Assembly: GCA_963837455.1 (NCBI GenBank)
Contig: CAWINM010000002.1
Coordinates: forward strand, 434,001 to 498,000
From: DASYQD01 sp963837455
GTDB lineage: Bacteria > Acidobacteriota > Thermoanaerobaculia > Multivoradales > JAIOJS01
DNA: 64,000 bases
Reading direction: 5' to 3'
The translations under genes were made by a program, and so were the position numbers. How positions within the stretch are numbered: position 1 is the stretch's first letter; each line of letters opens with the position of its first letter. The notes under the pieces are model-generated. The model saw only the letters and a program-made list of their open reading frames with translations, was not told where the DNA came from and did not search any database. Positions 17,071 through 26,700 of the stretch are shown piece after piece.

Positions 17071-17778
17071 TTGAGATGCTGCGTTCTTCTACCGCTGTTG
17101 CTGTTCGCGGCGTGTTCGGCGGCGCGGACGCGGCCTGTGGAACACAATGACTCGCTAATTGCCGTAAGGCTCGCAGAGGCGAGGCAGGCGCGCAATACAG
17201 CCGCACTTGGTCTGGCAGAGGAGGTCTTGCAGGATGCTTTGCAGCATCGACGTTACTATTCTGCCGACACTAGAGTGGCGGCGATTGTCTACATCGAGGA
17301 CTTGGGCCTAAAGAAGTGCGCCCCGCTGCTGCGGCAAGTGGCAGCGATGAGATTCGAGGGCCGCGAGGGCTTCAAGAAGACGGCTGATGTTCTCACAATT
17401 GCCAAGGCTCTCGATGCTTTGACCCGTTGGGCTGACTTGGAGGCTATCCCCTTAAACCGGGAGCGCCTTGAGAGCGACTACTGGCTTCAGGCGGCGGCTC
17501 TTGGCAATCTCGCACAACTCAAGGACTGGGAGTCGACTGGAAGAGTGCTGGAAGTTCTTGCGCGAGATGACTTCGAGGATTCGCACCTAGAGGTGGTCGT
17601 AAACGGTATTGAGTTTCTGGCGCGATCTCCAAGAGTGGATGCCGGGGCTTGCCGCCTATTAGGGAAGGTGCGTCGTGCATATCCATTCTGCGGGGACCCG
17701 TCGGAGAAATGGAGGTGCGGCCGTATGTGGAATGGCCTTGACGTGATAGCGCGTGCGGCCTCGTGTTCCCCGAGATGA
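17071..17778 (+). CDS. Putative lipoprotein immunity protein (HEAT-like) for the HExxH tip
   Basis: A 235-residue product. TTG 17071 is chosen because AAGGTGATGATC, close to the full anti-Shine-Dalgarno complement, lies just upstream and overlaps the toxin stop. The start LRCCVLLPLLLFAACSAA is a lipoprotein-type signal. The mature protein is helical, with repeated motifs of the HEAT/Armadillo kind (ADTRVAAIVYIEDLGLKKCAPLLRQ and later WLQAAALGNLAQLKDWESTG). It is a paralogue of 19370-20086 through the shared WADxxAxPLNRxR...YWxQAAAxxNLxxLxDWxST pattern. Position directly behind the toxin tip gives the immunity call. A periplasmic location implies the toxin acts outside the cytoplasm. Confidence 0.65.
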   Translation: MRCCVLLPLLLFAACSAARTRPVEHNDSLIAVRLAEARQARNTAALGLAEEVLQDALQHRRYYSADTRVAAIVYIEDLGLKKCAPLLRQVAAMRFEGREGFKKTADVLTIAKALDALTRWADLEAIPLNRERLESDYWLQAAALGNLAQLKDWESTGRVLEVLARDDFEDSHLEVVVNGIEFLARSPRVDAGACRLLGKVRRAYPFCGDPSEKWRCGRMWNGLDVIARAASCSPR

Positions 17779-17788
17779 GTGTACTGTA

Positions 17789-17812
17789 CTCATAGCTGCG
17801 AAACTTAGGACG
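17789..17812 (+). repeat. IS630 left terminal inverted repeat
   Basis: CTCATAGCTGCGAAACTTAG followed by GACG. It pairs with the right end at 18887-18910 with about four mismatches. Confidence 0.75.
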
Positions 17813-17833
17813 CATTGAGACGTACTAGAGTGC

Positions 17834-18880
17834 ATGGACTTGAGCACGCGGCGCGACGCACGGAGTCTTTCTCATTCCACCCTGGAGGAGATGCGCCGGT
17901 TGGCTGTTCGTCGCGTGTTGGCTGGCGCGAGCCAAGCGGCAGTGAGTGCCAGCATCGAGGTGCATCCGCGGACGGTTTGCAAATGGATGGCTTGGCACAG
18001 GGCCAAGGGTGCAGTGGCGCTGGCGAGCCGTCGCTCGAGTGGGCGTCCGCCGGCCTTGCGCAGCGAGGAAGTCGAAGAACTGCGGCGCATCATCGTGGGC
18101 AAGAACCCGCTGCAGTTGAACTTCGGCACGGCGCTTTGGACGATTCCCATCCTTCAGCAGTTGATCGCCAGCAAGTTCGGAAGAGCGCTCCACGGGACGA
18201 CCATCGGCCGGCTGCTGCATCGCATTGGGCTGACACCGCAACGACCCACGCGCCGGGCGTTCCAGCGCGACGATCTCGAGTGTCAACGCTGGGCCAGTGA
18301 GCAGTTTCCTGCGATCGTGAGGCGGGCCAAGAAGCTCCAGGCGTCGCTGCTGTTCGTGGACGAGGCTGGCGTCCATGAGAACGCCCCCGTAGGTACGACA
18401 TGGGCAGAGCGCGGGCACCGACCGACGATTCGCGCTAGCGGCAGTCGTCGGAAGGTCAATGTGATCTCGGCGATCAGCCCGCGCGGCCGTTTCTGGTTCC
18501 GTTGCTTCAAGGGAATGCTCAACTCGCCCAAGTTCGTCGAGTTCCTTGCAGCGATGCTCCACGATCTGCGCGGGCGAATCCTCCTGGTGATCGATCGTCA
18601 TCCGGCGCACACGGCCGCTGCCACTCGGCGCTTTCTCCTCGCCAACGCCGATCGCCTCGAAGCGCACTACCTCCCGGCCTACGCACCGGATATGAACCCC
18701 GACGAACACGTCTGGGCTCACCTCAAGGGCCTGTTTCGCCGAGCGCCACTGCAGCAGGGCGAAGACCTGCACGATTCCGTGGCTGAGGCCATGACCGAGA
18801 TCGCAGCCGACCGCGATCTTCTTCGCAGCTTCTTCAAGCATCCCGAAGTCGCTTACGTCAAGGCTGCATTGAAATGGTAG
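17834..18880 (+). CDS. IS630-family DDE transposase
   Basis: A 348-residue transposase. It has an N-terminal HTH (VLAGASQAAVSASIEVHPRT, residues about 30-50), a second winged HTH region (NPLQLNFGTALWTIPILQQL) and an RNase H-like DDE domain. The likely catalytic acids are Asp176 in LLFVDEAGV, Asp254 in LLVIDRHPAH and Glu291 in YAPDMNPDEHVW. The gene fills the element between the two inverted repeats and is frame-intact, so it may be active. It is the only complete copy in the window. Confidence 0.9.
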   Translation: MDLSTRRDARSLSHSTLEEMRRLAVRRVLAGASQAAVSASIEVHPRTVCKWMAWHRAKGAVALASRRSSGRPPALRSEEVEELRRIIVGKNPLQLNFGTALWTIPILQQLIASKFGRALHGTTIGRLLHRIGLTPQRPTRRAFQRDDLECQRWASEQFPAIVRRAKKLQASLLFVDEAGVHENAPVGTTWAERGHRPTIRASGSRRKVNVISAISPRGRFWFRCFKGMLNSPKFVEFLAAMLHDLRGRILLVIDRHPAHTAAATRRFLLANADRLEAHYLPAYAPDMNPDEHVWAHLKGLFRRAPLQQGEDLHDSVAEAMTEIAADRDLLRSFFKHPEVAYVKAALKW

Positions 18881-18886
18881 TGGTCA

Positions 18887-18910
18887 CGTCCCAAGTTACG
18901 CAGACATGAG
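18887..18910 (-). repeat. IS630 right terminal inverted repeat
   Basis: On the minus strand it reads CTCATGTCTGCGTAACTTGG then GACG, pairing with 17789-17812. TA follows at 18911. Confidence 0.75.
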
Positions 18911-18982
18911 TAACTCCTCGCCGCGCCCCGTCTCGACCGCGGTGGTGGTGGCTGGCATCGTTGCTTCCGAAAGGAGGCAGGG

Positions 18983-19066
18983 ATGCAAGAGGTGTTGGAG
19001 AGGTTTCTGCGCGAGGCGACGAATCGGGGGGTACGGTACTCGGGAGAGCAACTGGCACAGTCGTGA
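18983..19066 (+). CDS. Short ORF of 27 residues with strong ribosome site
   Basis: ATG 18983 follows AAAGGAGG at a good distance and encodes MQEVLERFLREATNRGVRYS followed by GEQLAQS and a stop. The peptide looks like the helical N-terminus of a longer protein whose rest is missing, perhaps lost at the junction with the tip remnant that begins downstream. I do not recognise the family. It may be a truncated gene rather than a functional peptide. Confidence 0.35.
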   Translation: MQEVLERFLREATNRGVRYSGEQLAQS

Positions 19067-19365
19067 CCACCACGGCGCGTACCGAGGGCCTAATCATTGG
19101 TCTGGCCCCATCGACAGCTCCGTTGCACGCGACACGCCGCACAGACGCATCGGAGACGCTCTCGGCACATCCGACCGAGTCCGACGCCTTTGATGAGGCT
19201 GAGGCCAGCGGGGACCCATCGCTGGCATCCGATGATCAGACTCGTATATTTATGAATTCCACGATGTGGGATGCCTTGTCAACAAGTCAACAGCAAGAAT
19301 GCCTCTCGAATGTCGCGAGTCTCGCAATGTCGTGGTACATGCTTCCGGACTTTTCTCCCCGCTAG
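19067..19365 (+). pseudogene. 3' remnant of a second RHS toxin tip
   Basis: The last ~45 codons before the stop at 19365 read FMNSTMWDALSTSQQQECLSNVASLAMSWYM. They match the C-terminus of the HExxH tip (DWDDLTDEQRQQCLSDVACLAL). The upstream part shows no HExxH and no RHS core, so only the 3' end survives. It stops five bases before a paralogous immunity gene. This repeats the tip-immunity order seen at 16332-17778. Confidence 0.6.
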
Positions 19366-19369
19366 GTCC

Positions 19370-20086
19370 ATGAAGATTCCCAGTATGCTTGGCCTTGTTG
19401 TCATGGTCGTTGTTGCGGCAAATCTAGGCGCGACTGCCGCAGCGCGACTTCAATCGGACGAGACGATTGCAATTAGGCTGTCGACGGCCAGGATCGCTGC
19501 GGATTCGTCGCTGGCTGGATTGGCGGAGGGAGTGCTGAAGGACGCGATGGAGGGAAAACGATACTCTGCGGCGACTCAGAGTGCTGCAATCGCCTATCTG
19601 AGAGACCTGCGCCTGACAGAATACGCGCCACTTCTACGCAGCGCTGCGTCGATGAAGCCGAGCGAGTCGGCAGCCAGGCGGCTTGCAGACCTGATTGCGA
19701 TCACGGAGGCTCTTGACACGCTGCGAGCGTGGGCGGATCCCAAGGCGGTTCCGCTCAATCGTGCCCGGGTTTGGGATCACTACTGGATCCAGGCCGCTGC
19801 TGTCGCTAATCTGCGAAAGCTGGGAGACTGGAAGTCGACAGCCTCCGTTCTTCGCGTGATCAAAACGCTTCCACTTGATGCTAGGCATCAGACTAACATT
19901 GTCGAGGCGCTCGAGTTCTTGGTCCAGTCGCCGGTATCGGACCAGTCGGCCTGCGAGGCGATCGAGAGGATCGATGAGGTCTATGGCGACTGCAACAGAC
20001 CCTCTGAGCTGTGGCGTTGCGGGGAGATCGGAGTACCTCTCGAACAGCTGAGAGCAAAGCTCAGTTGTCCCCCTACGAATCGGTAG
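19370..20086 (+). CDS. Second putative immunity protein, paralogue of the 17071 gene
   Basis: A 238-residue product. ATG 19370 starts just after the remnant stop and opens with a signal peptide (MKIPSMLGLVVMVVVAANLG, then ATAAA). There is no lipobox cysteine, so it is probably soluble in the periplasm. The mature part is all-helical and HEAT-like. It shares ALDTLRAWADPKAVPLNRAR and YWIQAAAVANLRKLGDWKST with its paralogue at 17071-17778, and a pair of cysteines near the C-terminus (YGDCNRPSELWRCGE). Its toxin has decayed to a 3' remnant, so it is an orphan immunity gene. It could still protect against neighbours carrying the lost tip. Confidence 0.65.
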   Translation: MKIPSMLGLVVMVVVAANLGATAAARLQSDETIAIRLSTARIAADSSLAGLAEGVLKDAMEGKRYSAATQSAAIAYLRDLRLTEYAPLLRSAASMKPSESAARRLADLIAITEALDTLRAWADPKAVPLNRARVWDHYWIQAAAVANLRKLGDWKSTASVLRVIKTLPLDARHQTNIVEALEFLVQSPVSDQSACEAIERIDEVYGDCNRPSELWRCGEIGVPLEQLRAKLSCPPTNR

Positions 20087-20351
20087 CCTTCTCCCGTGAA
20101 CCCTCAGGCCGTGCCGCCCATAGTGTGAGAGAAGCAAGCAGCCAGCATGCTGGTGGCGCGCTGTGCTGGTGCCGTGGCGACGGTGATGGCGATCCGGCCG
20201 GCCGAGATGGGCCAGGAGCGGCAGCCATCGCGGTCGCCAGAGCGGTGGCAGCGGCTCGCTGACGTCGATTTCAGCGCACCCGTGCACACCATGGCCTCGA
20301 GAATCAGCGCGATCGCGTCGTCGGCCCGTAGGGTCGCCGAGAGCAGGTGGC

Positions 20352-20515
20352 TCAGCCGAAGCCGGTTCGGCAGAACGGCAACGGTGGCGGGAAGAAGCCG
20401 CGGGGCAGGCTCTGCCGAGGATGCCGACGAAGATCTCGCGCAGGCCAGGCGAGGGCTCGAGCAGGCGACCCTGGAGGGTCTTGGCGGTGATGCCGACGAG
20501 AGGCGCGGCGAGCCC
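20352..20515 (-). pseudogene. Fossil of a RAYT (REP-associated) transposase
   Basis: On the minus strand the stretch encodes LVGITAKTLQGRLLEPSPGL then REIFVGILGRA. This matches the N-terminus of the intact RAYT at 62096-63013 (VEVTVRTVHGRLLLRPS...DLIVGVIGRA). After a junction near 20400 and a frame change it continues as GFFPPPLPFCRTGFG and a stop, matching the C-terminal GAFPPPLPCLVPTG. The whole catalytic centre is deleted. The rest of 20087-20530 shows no gene I can support. Confidence 0.6.
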
Positions 20516-20530
20516 GCGATTCCAAGAGGG

Positions 20531-20560
20531 TTGACAACCCGCGCCCCCGTTCGGTAGGTT
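20531..20560 (+). promoter_or_regulatory. Probable sigma70-type promoter of the first giant gene
   Basis: TTGACA (20531-20536) and TAGGTT (20555-20560) are separated by 18 bases, the same layout as 1181-1210. The predicted start near 20567 leaves a GC-rich leader of about 210 bases before TTG 20776, in which I see no riboswitch class I recognise. Confidence 0.5.
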
Positions 20561-20775
20561 CGCCGCCTCACCTTCATGCCCCGTCCGGATTCCCGCTCTG
20601 TTCCGGCCGGGTTCTGGCTCGGGCCCTCTCCCCGAGCACTCTGGGGAAGGGACCTCGGATCCGATTCCCCGCTCAGTCAGCCTGTCGGATGTGCGCTTGG
20701 TCTGCGCCCTGCGGCGCGCATGTCTTGCGGTGAGCCGCGTTTCCAGCGGCTCCTGTCATCCCCTGGGAGGAAGGC

Positions 20776-23700
20776 TTGCGATCCAGACGGCGGCTCTTGT
20801 TGGCGGTGGCGGGTTCGTTGGCGCTGCTCGGTGGGGTATCGCTCGGCGCTCGCGCCGGCGCGCAGTCCTCGCCCATCGGTTCGGGTGCGCTGCGCATTCA
20901 GGGCAGCAGCCTGACGCTCTACGCCGACGCGGACACCACCGACGCTGACCAGACGGTCAACGTCGGCGAGCGCGCGCGGGTGCGCACCTGCTTCGGGGGC
21001 GTCGACGCGCCCTGTGGCTCGGTCTGGTCGCGGGCGACCCGCGCATCGCCGGCCTGGTGGTGCGGGGCGAGCTGCGTCGGGCCCGGAGGTGCCGCAGCCG
21101 ATCCCGCTCGAGACCGTCCCCGGCGGCACCTTCGTCCTGCCGGGGTTCCACCAGGAGGGGGACTACCGGCTGGAGAACATCCGCCTGGTGGACGGCGCGA
21201 GCGGCGAGGTGCTGGGCGAGCGCCGAGCCCAGCGTGGCGGTGCTCCACGTCCGCAAGATCCTGCTCGCCTCGGCCACCGTCCGTACCCTGTCGCTCGAGG
21301 AGCTGCGCGCCCGCGGCATCACCTTCACCGCCGAGAACTTCCAGGCCTTCGACTTCGCCGTCGGCTTCGCCTTCGGCAACGAGATCGTGGAGATCGACCT
21401 GCCGATCGTCTACTCGGGCTACGGCACGGTGCAGCCGCTCGACAAGCCGCGGGTCAACGTCGACGGGCTGCCCCCGACGTCGCCACGCGGTCGAGCGCTG
21501 GCAGCCGCCGCAACATCGTGCCCTTCAAGCTGGAGGGCCGACGACCAGAGCCACCTGCGTGCCAAGGCAGCGAGGAGAACGAGGAGCTCAACCTGCCGCT
21601 GTTCGGCGCCATCGTCCTGCCCGGCACCGTCTCCTACCTCAACCAGTTCTTCGAGGCCAAGCTGGTGGTCGCCAACGGTGCCCCGGCCGGGGCCGACGCC
21701 CTGCTCAGCAGACCTCGCCGGCACCCTGCGGCTGCCGCCGGGACAACGTGCTGCGGGTGGCGGCGACCGACCCGGCGGTGGCGGCCGGGCAGTCGCGTGC
21801 CGGTGGTGGACGCCGGCTGGCGGGCGCACTGCTGTTCCCCGGCGAGCAGGGCGGCGCGGCGTGGACGGTCGAGGGGCTCGTCGCCGGGCACCCACACGCT
21901 GCAGCTCGACGTCACCGCCGATCTGATGCGGCCGGGGCGCGAACCGCTGCCCGCTGCTCTAGCGCCTGCAGGCGGCGGTCGAGGTGGTGGACGCCCGCTT
22001 CAACCTCACCTTCAGCCATCCGGACGTGGTGCGCGAGGGGGAGGAGTACTCGCTCTTCGTCACGGTGCCAACCTCTCGCGGGCGACGCAGAACCTGATCA
22101 GCGTCGACCTCGACGAGCAGCACCTCACCGGGGCGCACCGCGCCGACCCGCAGGACGACCCGCTGCGCCAGACCATCCAGACGCTGGCGCCCGGCCAAGT
22201 CGGAGACCCTCGAGTACCGGCTGGTCGCCGAGCTGGACGGCAAGGTGGTGGCGACCACCTTCCAGTCCACCTCGTCGTGCGGGCCAGGGGACGATCCACC
22301 TCCGCACCGGGGTGGGCGAGCTGGGGATTCCGCTGTCGCCGGCGACCCTCGTCCTGCCCCGCTTCAGCGAGCGGCTGAAGACGGCCCTACCTCGCCGGCG
22401 ACGAGCTCTACACGCGCCCACACCCGCTTCCTCGGCCTCGCCTACAGCCTGGCGGTGGCGCCGGCGGCGCTCACCCCCGCCGGGCTGCCGCGGGTGATCA
22501 AGACCGACGTCGAGCGGCGGGCCGATCGACTTCGCGCAGGCCGGCATGCGCACCTATCCTCCACGAGCCGCTGCTGGAATCGCTGGAGGTGCTCGCCCTC
22601 GACTACCTGGGCAACCGCGATCCCGCTGGCCGAGATCGACGAGCTGCGGCGGGGGACCGGCAAGGGGCTGGCGGTGGGCACCGAGCTGGCGCGCCTCGTC
22701 CGCGCCGAGCAGGACGAGCCGCAACCTCTCGGCCGCCGATCTCTTCGATCAGCTTCGCCGCGACCACCACCTACACCGATCCCTACGTCGCCGCGCTGCT
22801 GGTGCCCGAGCGCGGCGAGCGAGGCGCTCGAGCTGGAGGTCGAGGGCAGCTTCGACGGCGTCTTCGGCAGCCCTGACCGGGGCCGCCGGCGCGGCCGGCG
22901 CCGGCGCGCGCGCTGCGCCTTCGGCGAGGTGCTGCCGGTTCGCGTCAGCCCCGGGTGGGGCCAGCGAGACAGTGCCGCTGGCCCTGGTCGGTCACGTCGA
23001 GCTCGACGAGCAGCTCAGGTGGGGTGCGCAACCCCGGCGCGCAGGCGGCGCATGGCCGGCTGCTGGTGTCGTCCCCGAGTGCCGACGGCCGGGAGGACCG
23101 GAGGCTCGAGGTGAGCGACCTGAACGTGCCGGCCGGCGGCGCGGTGCTGCTGCGCGTGGGCGCCTCGATCGCCGATCCGCGGCCGCACGGATGCGAACGG
23201 GGCGCCGCTCTCGACCTTCGTCTCGACGGGCACGGTGCAGCGGCCGCCGTTCCGCTTGATCGGGGCGGTCCAGGACTTCCGGCTCAGCGAGAACGGGGCC
23301 CGACTTCCTGGGCAACTTGCGACCGGCCCAACCGCTACGGCAATGGCGTCCTCTACCTGTTCAACCGTCCCCCCGAGCGCAGCGGCGCCGAGGACCCGGC
23401 GAACTACCGCATCCGCTCGACGTTCGATGGCCTCGACACGGCCGGGCTGACCGCCGCGGGCACCTCGGAGAAGGTGGGCACGGCGGCCTGGGTGCAGGAC
23501 GACGGCCGCACCGTCGCCGTTCGTTACTCGACGCCGTTCGAGCGCGCTGGTGGATCCCGCCACCGGCAACCCGCTGGTCACCAACGAGCACCTGCTCGAC
23601 AGCGGCGGCCTGACCGACGCCTGGGGCGAGTCGCTCGGGCCGGAGGCGCCGCTCCCATCGAGACGACCCCGTTGCACCTCGGCGGCCTGGTCACCGGCAA

Positions 23701-26700
23701 GGTGGTGCGCGGCACCGGCGAGCCGGTCGCCGGCGCCAAGGTGCAGCTGATCCGCTCGCTGCTGTGGGAGACGCTGCAGGACACGGTGACCAAGCTCGAC
23801 TACCTCGGCGAGGTCACCACCGGCGGCGACGGCATCTTCTTCTTCGATTTCATCGAGAACCCGCACTGGGACCCCAAGGTGCTGCCCCAGCTTCACGCTG
23901 CGCGCCATCATCCCCGCCGGCGCCGACCCCTCCTCGAGCCCGAGGAGATGCAGGAGGTGCTCGACCGCATCCGGCTGCAGAACCGCTCGCGCGGGTCAAC
24001 ATCGCGCTGCTCGGTCGCGGCACCGTGCGTGGCCTCGCCGTCTACGCCGACGACGGCGAGCCGGTGACGGACCGGCACCGTGCAGGCGGCGAGCACGCTG
24101 TTCAACGAGGCGAAGTCGGTGGCGCTGCAGAGCGACGGCACTTTCACCATCCCCGGCGTGCCGGTGGGGCCGATCACCCTGATCGTCCGCGACGGCAGCG
24201 GCCGGGTCGGTCTACGCCACCGTCGGCGTCGATCAGCAGGGCGCGGTGGCCGACGCCTCGTCGCGCGTGCCGCGCATCGTCCCCGGCAAGGGCACGGTGG
24301 CGGGCGTGGTGGTCGGCGCTACCACCGGCGAGGCGATCGCGGGCCGCACGTGGTGGTCTACTCCAAGGGGGCCGCGCTCGCCGAGCAGACTGACCGACGG
24401 CCTCGGACGCTTCCGCTTCGACGGCGTGCCCGAAGGGCAGGTATCGCTGCAGGCGGCGAACTGGGCGATCTCGCGCGTCGCCGTCTTCACCGACCTCACC
24501 CTCGCCGCCGGCGAGACCAGGCAGGTCAGCTGCGCCTGCCGCAGGGCGCCAGCCGCACGGTCGACGGGCGCTGTCTACTTCCTCGATCCCGATCTCCAAC
24601 AGCAACGTGCCGGTGCAGGGGGCGGTGGCCTTCATCGAGGGCCCCGGCATGTTCGCCTACACCGATGCCTTCGGCCGTTACCGCATCGAGGGCGTGCCGG
24701 TTCAGGGTCCCGACGAGCGCTACTCAGGTCAAGGCCATCGACTTCGCGCGGCGGCTGCAGGGATCGGTGACGCTGCCGCCGATCCTCGACGTCTCGCCCG
24801 ACGTCGTCGAGGCGCAGGCGATCGTGCTTCAGCCAGATGACGGGCGGCATCGACGGCGTCGTCCTCGACCCGCTGGGGCGGCCGTTCGCCGGCGCCGAGG
24901 TGGTGGTCTACCCCTACGGCACGACGACGTCGGCGGCCGACGGCAGCTTCTCCTTCCCCGACCTGCCGGTGCAGGCGCACACCGTCATCGCCCACTCCGG
25001 CGACGGCCTGCAGCCGGGCCACGTGGGCTACTTCGGCGACGCCCGGCAAACATCGTCTACGGCGGCCATCGCCCTTCGTCACCGTGCGCCTGCGCGGCGC
25101 CGGCGTGGTCACCTCGCTCACGCGCACCGCCACCTCGACCGGCGTGCTGACGCCGATCTACTACAAGCCCACCTACTTCAGCGAGATCGAGTATCGCGAT
25201 CCGGCTCAAGGGCGAGCTACATCGAGACCTCCACCGATCCCAACGGGGCAGCTGCAGCTGATCCTGCCGGTCGGGCCCTACGAGCTCGTCGCTTACAACC
25301 CGTTCTACGGCATCCACACCCTCAGCGGCATGATCGCCTACGCCGGCCAGGTGATCAACCACGAGGTGGTGTTCGAGGACGCCGCCACCGTCGCCGGCCA
25401 GGTGGTGGGGGTGGACGGGATCACCCCGGTGCCCGACGTCGAGGTCACTCTCGAGGCCAGCGGCCTGAAGGGGCAGCGGCAGCGCACCGACGCCGACGGC
25501 CGCTTCCGCTACGAGCTGGTGCCGAAGGGGCAGGTGGTGGTGAGCGCCAGGGCCTGGCCGGGGGCGTCGAGCGGGTCGGCCGCACCCTCGGCTACGTCGG
25601 CATCGGCCGGGCAGACCCTCGACCTGGTCGTGCAGATGAAGGCGCAGGGGACGGTCAGCCGGCCGGGTGATGGAGAACTTCAACGGCGCCGTGCGCCCGC
25701 TGGCGCACGCCTCTACTACCTGCAGGAGGACTCCTACCCCTTCCGCCGCATCCCCGAGGCCGGGGCGCTGGCTGGTCACCGACGCCGACGGCAACTACGA
25801 GGTGCCGCACGTCTACGCCGGCGGGGTCACCGTGGTGGCGCGCGACAGCGGGCAAGTCAGCCGTCAGGGCCGCGTGCGCGGGCACGCTGAGCGTCGACTG
25901 GCAGGTCTGCAGCTCCCCGACGTGGTGATGACCACCAGCGTCGGCGCGCTGCGGCTGACCGTGCGCGACCCGGTGTCGGGGCGGGCCGGTGGCCGACGCC
26001 CAGGTGCGGCTCTCGAACGACGAGGCGACGGTCAGCGAGCCCGACGGCGTCGCCTTCTTCGACGCCCTGCCGCTCGGCACCTACTCGGTCTACGCCTTCA
26101 ACGCTCCCGACCGGGCAGAGCGGCCGGCTGTCGGGGGTCGAGCTGACCTCGCCGGGGCAGGAGATCGCCCGCACCGTCTACCTCGACCAGCGCGGCGAGG
26201 TGCGCGGCACGCTGTGGTCCGACGCCACCAAGACGGTGGCGATCGAGGGCGGGCACCGTCCGCCTCGACGGGGAGACCGCCGGCGGCCGGGTGAGCGCGC
26301 TGGCCACCACCGGCAGCGAGGCCGGGAGCGAAGGGCGGTTCGACATCCAGGGCATCCCGGAGGGCAGCTTCCAGCTCGTCGCCGCCCACCCCTCGACCCC
26401 GCAGCCGCGCCTCGGCCACCGCCGCCATCACCGCCACCTCGCCGATCGTCGACCTCGACCTGGTGCTCGAGCCGGTCGCCGACCGCCTACTTGCAGCTGC
26501 TCGAGAAGCTGATCGCCGGCAACTCGCCGGTGGACCTCGTCGCCGGCGCTCTTCAGCCCCGGCTGACCCAGGGGCTACCGTCTTCAGCTACGACTTCGCC
26601 CAGCTCGAGCCGGCGCCGGGCAGCGATCGCTTCCTGTTCCCCAACGTCCTGCGTGTCCGAGCGGGCACGATCTCTGCCGAGGAGCTGGTCGGCGAGCGGC

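Larger units (their letters stand above)
17789..18910 (+). mobile_element. IS630-family insertion sequence with intact ends
   Basis: The element is 1122 bp. Imperfect terminal inverted repeats of about 24 bp lie at 17789-17812 and 18887-18910; blocks CTCAT, CTGCG, AACTT and GGACG are shared in order. TA stands immediately outside both ends (17787-17788 and 18911-18912), as expected for the TA target duplication of IS630 elements. It landed just after the immunity gene stop (17778) and separates the first orphan tip from the remnant of a second. Confidence 0.8.

Noticed and set aside
20104..20577. Overlapping frames of 136 and 157 codons on both strands
   Set aside because: Part of the interval is a decayed RAYT in another frame; no coherent protein remains.
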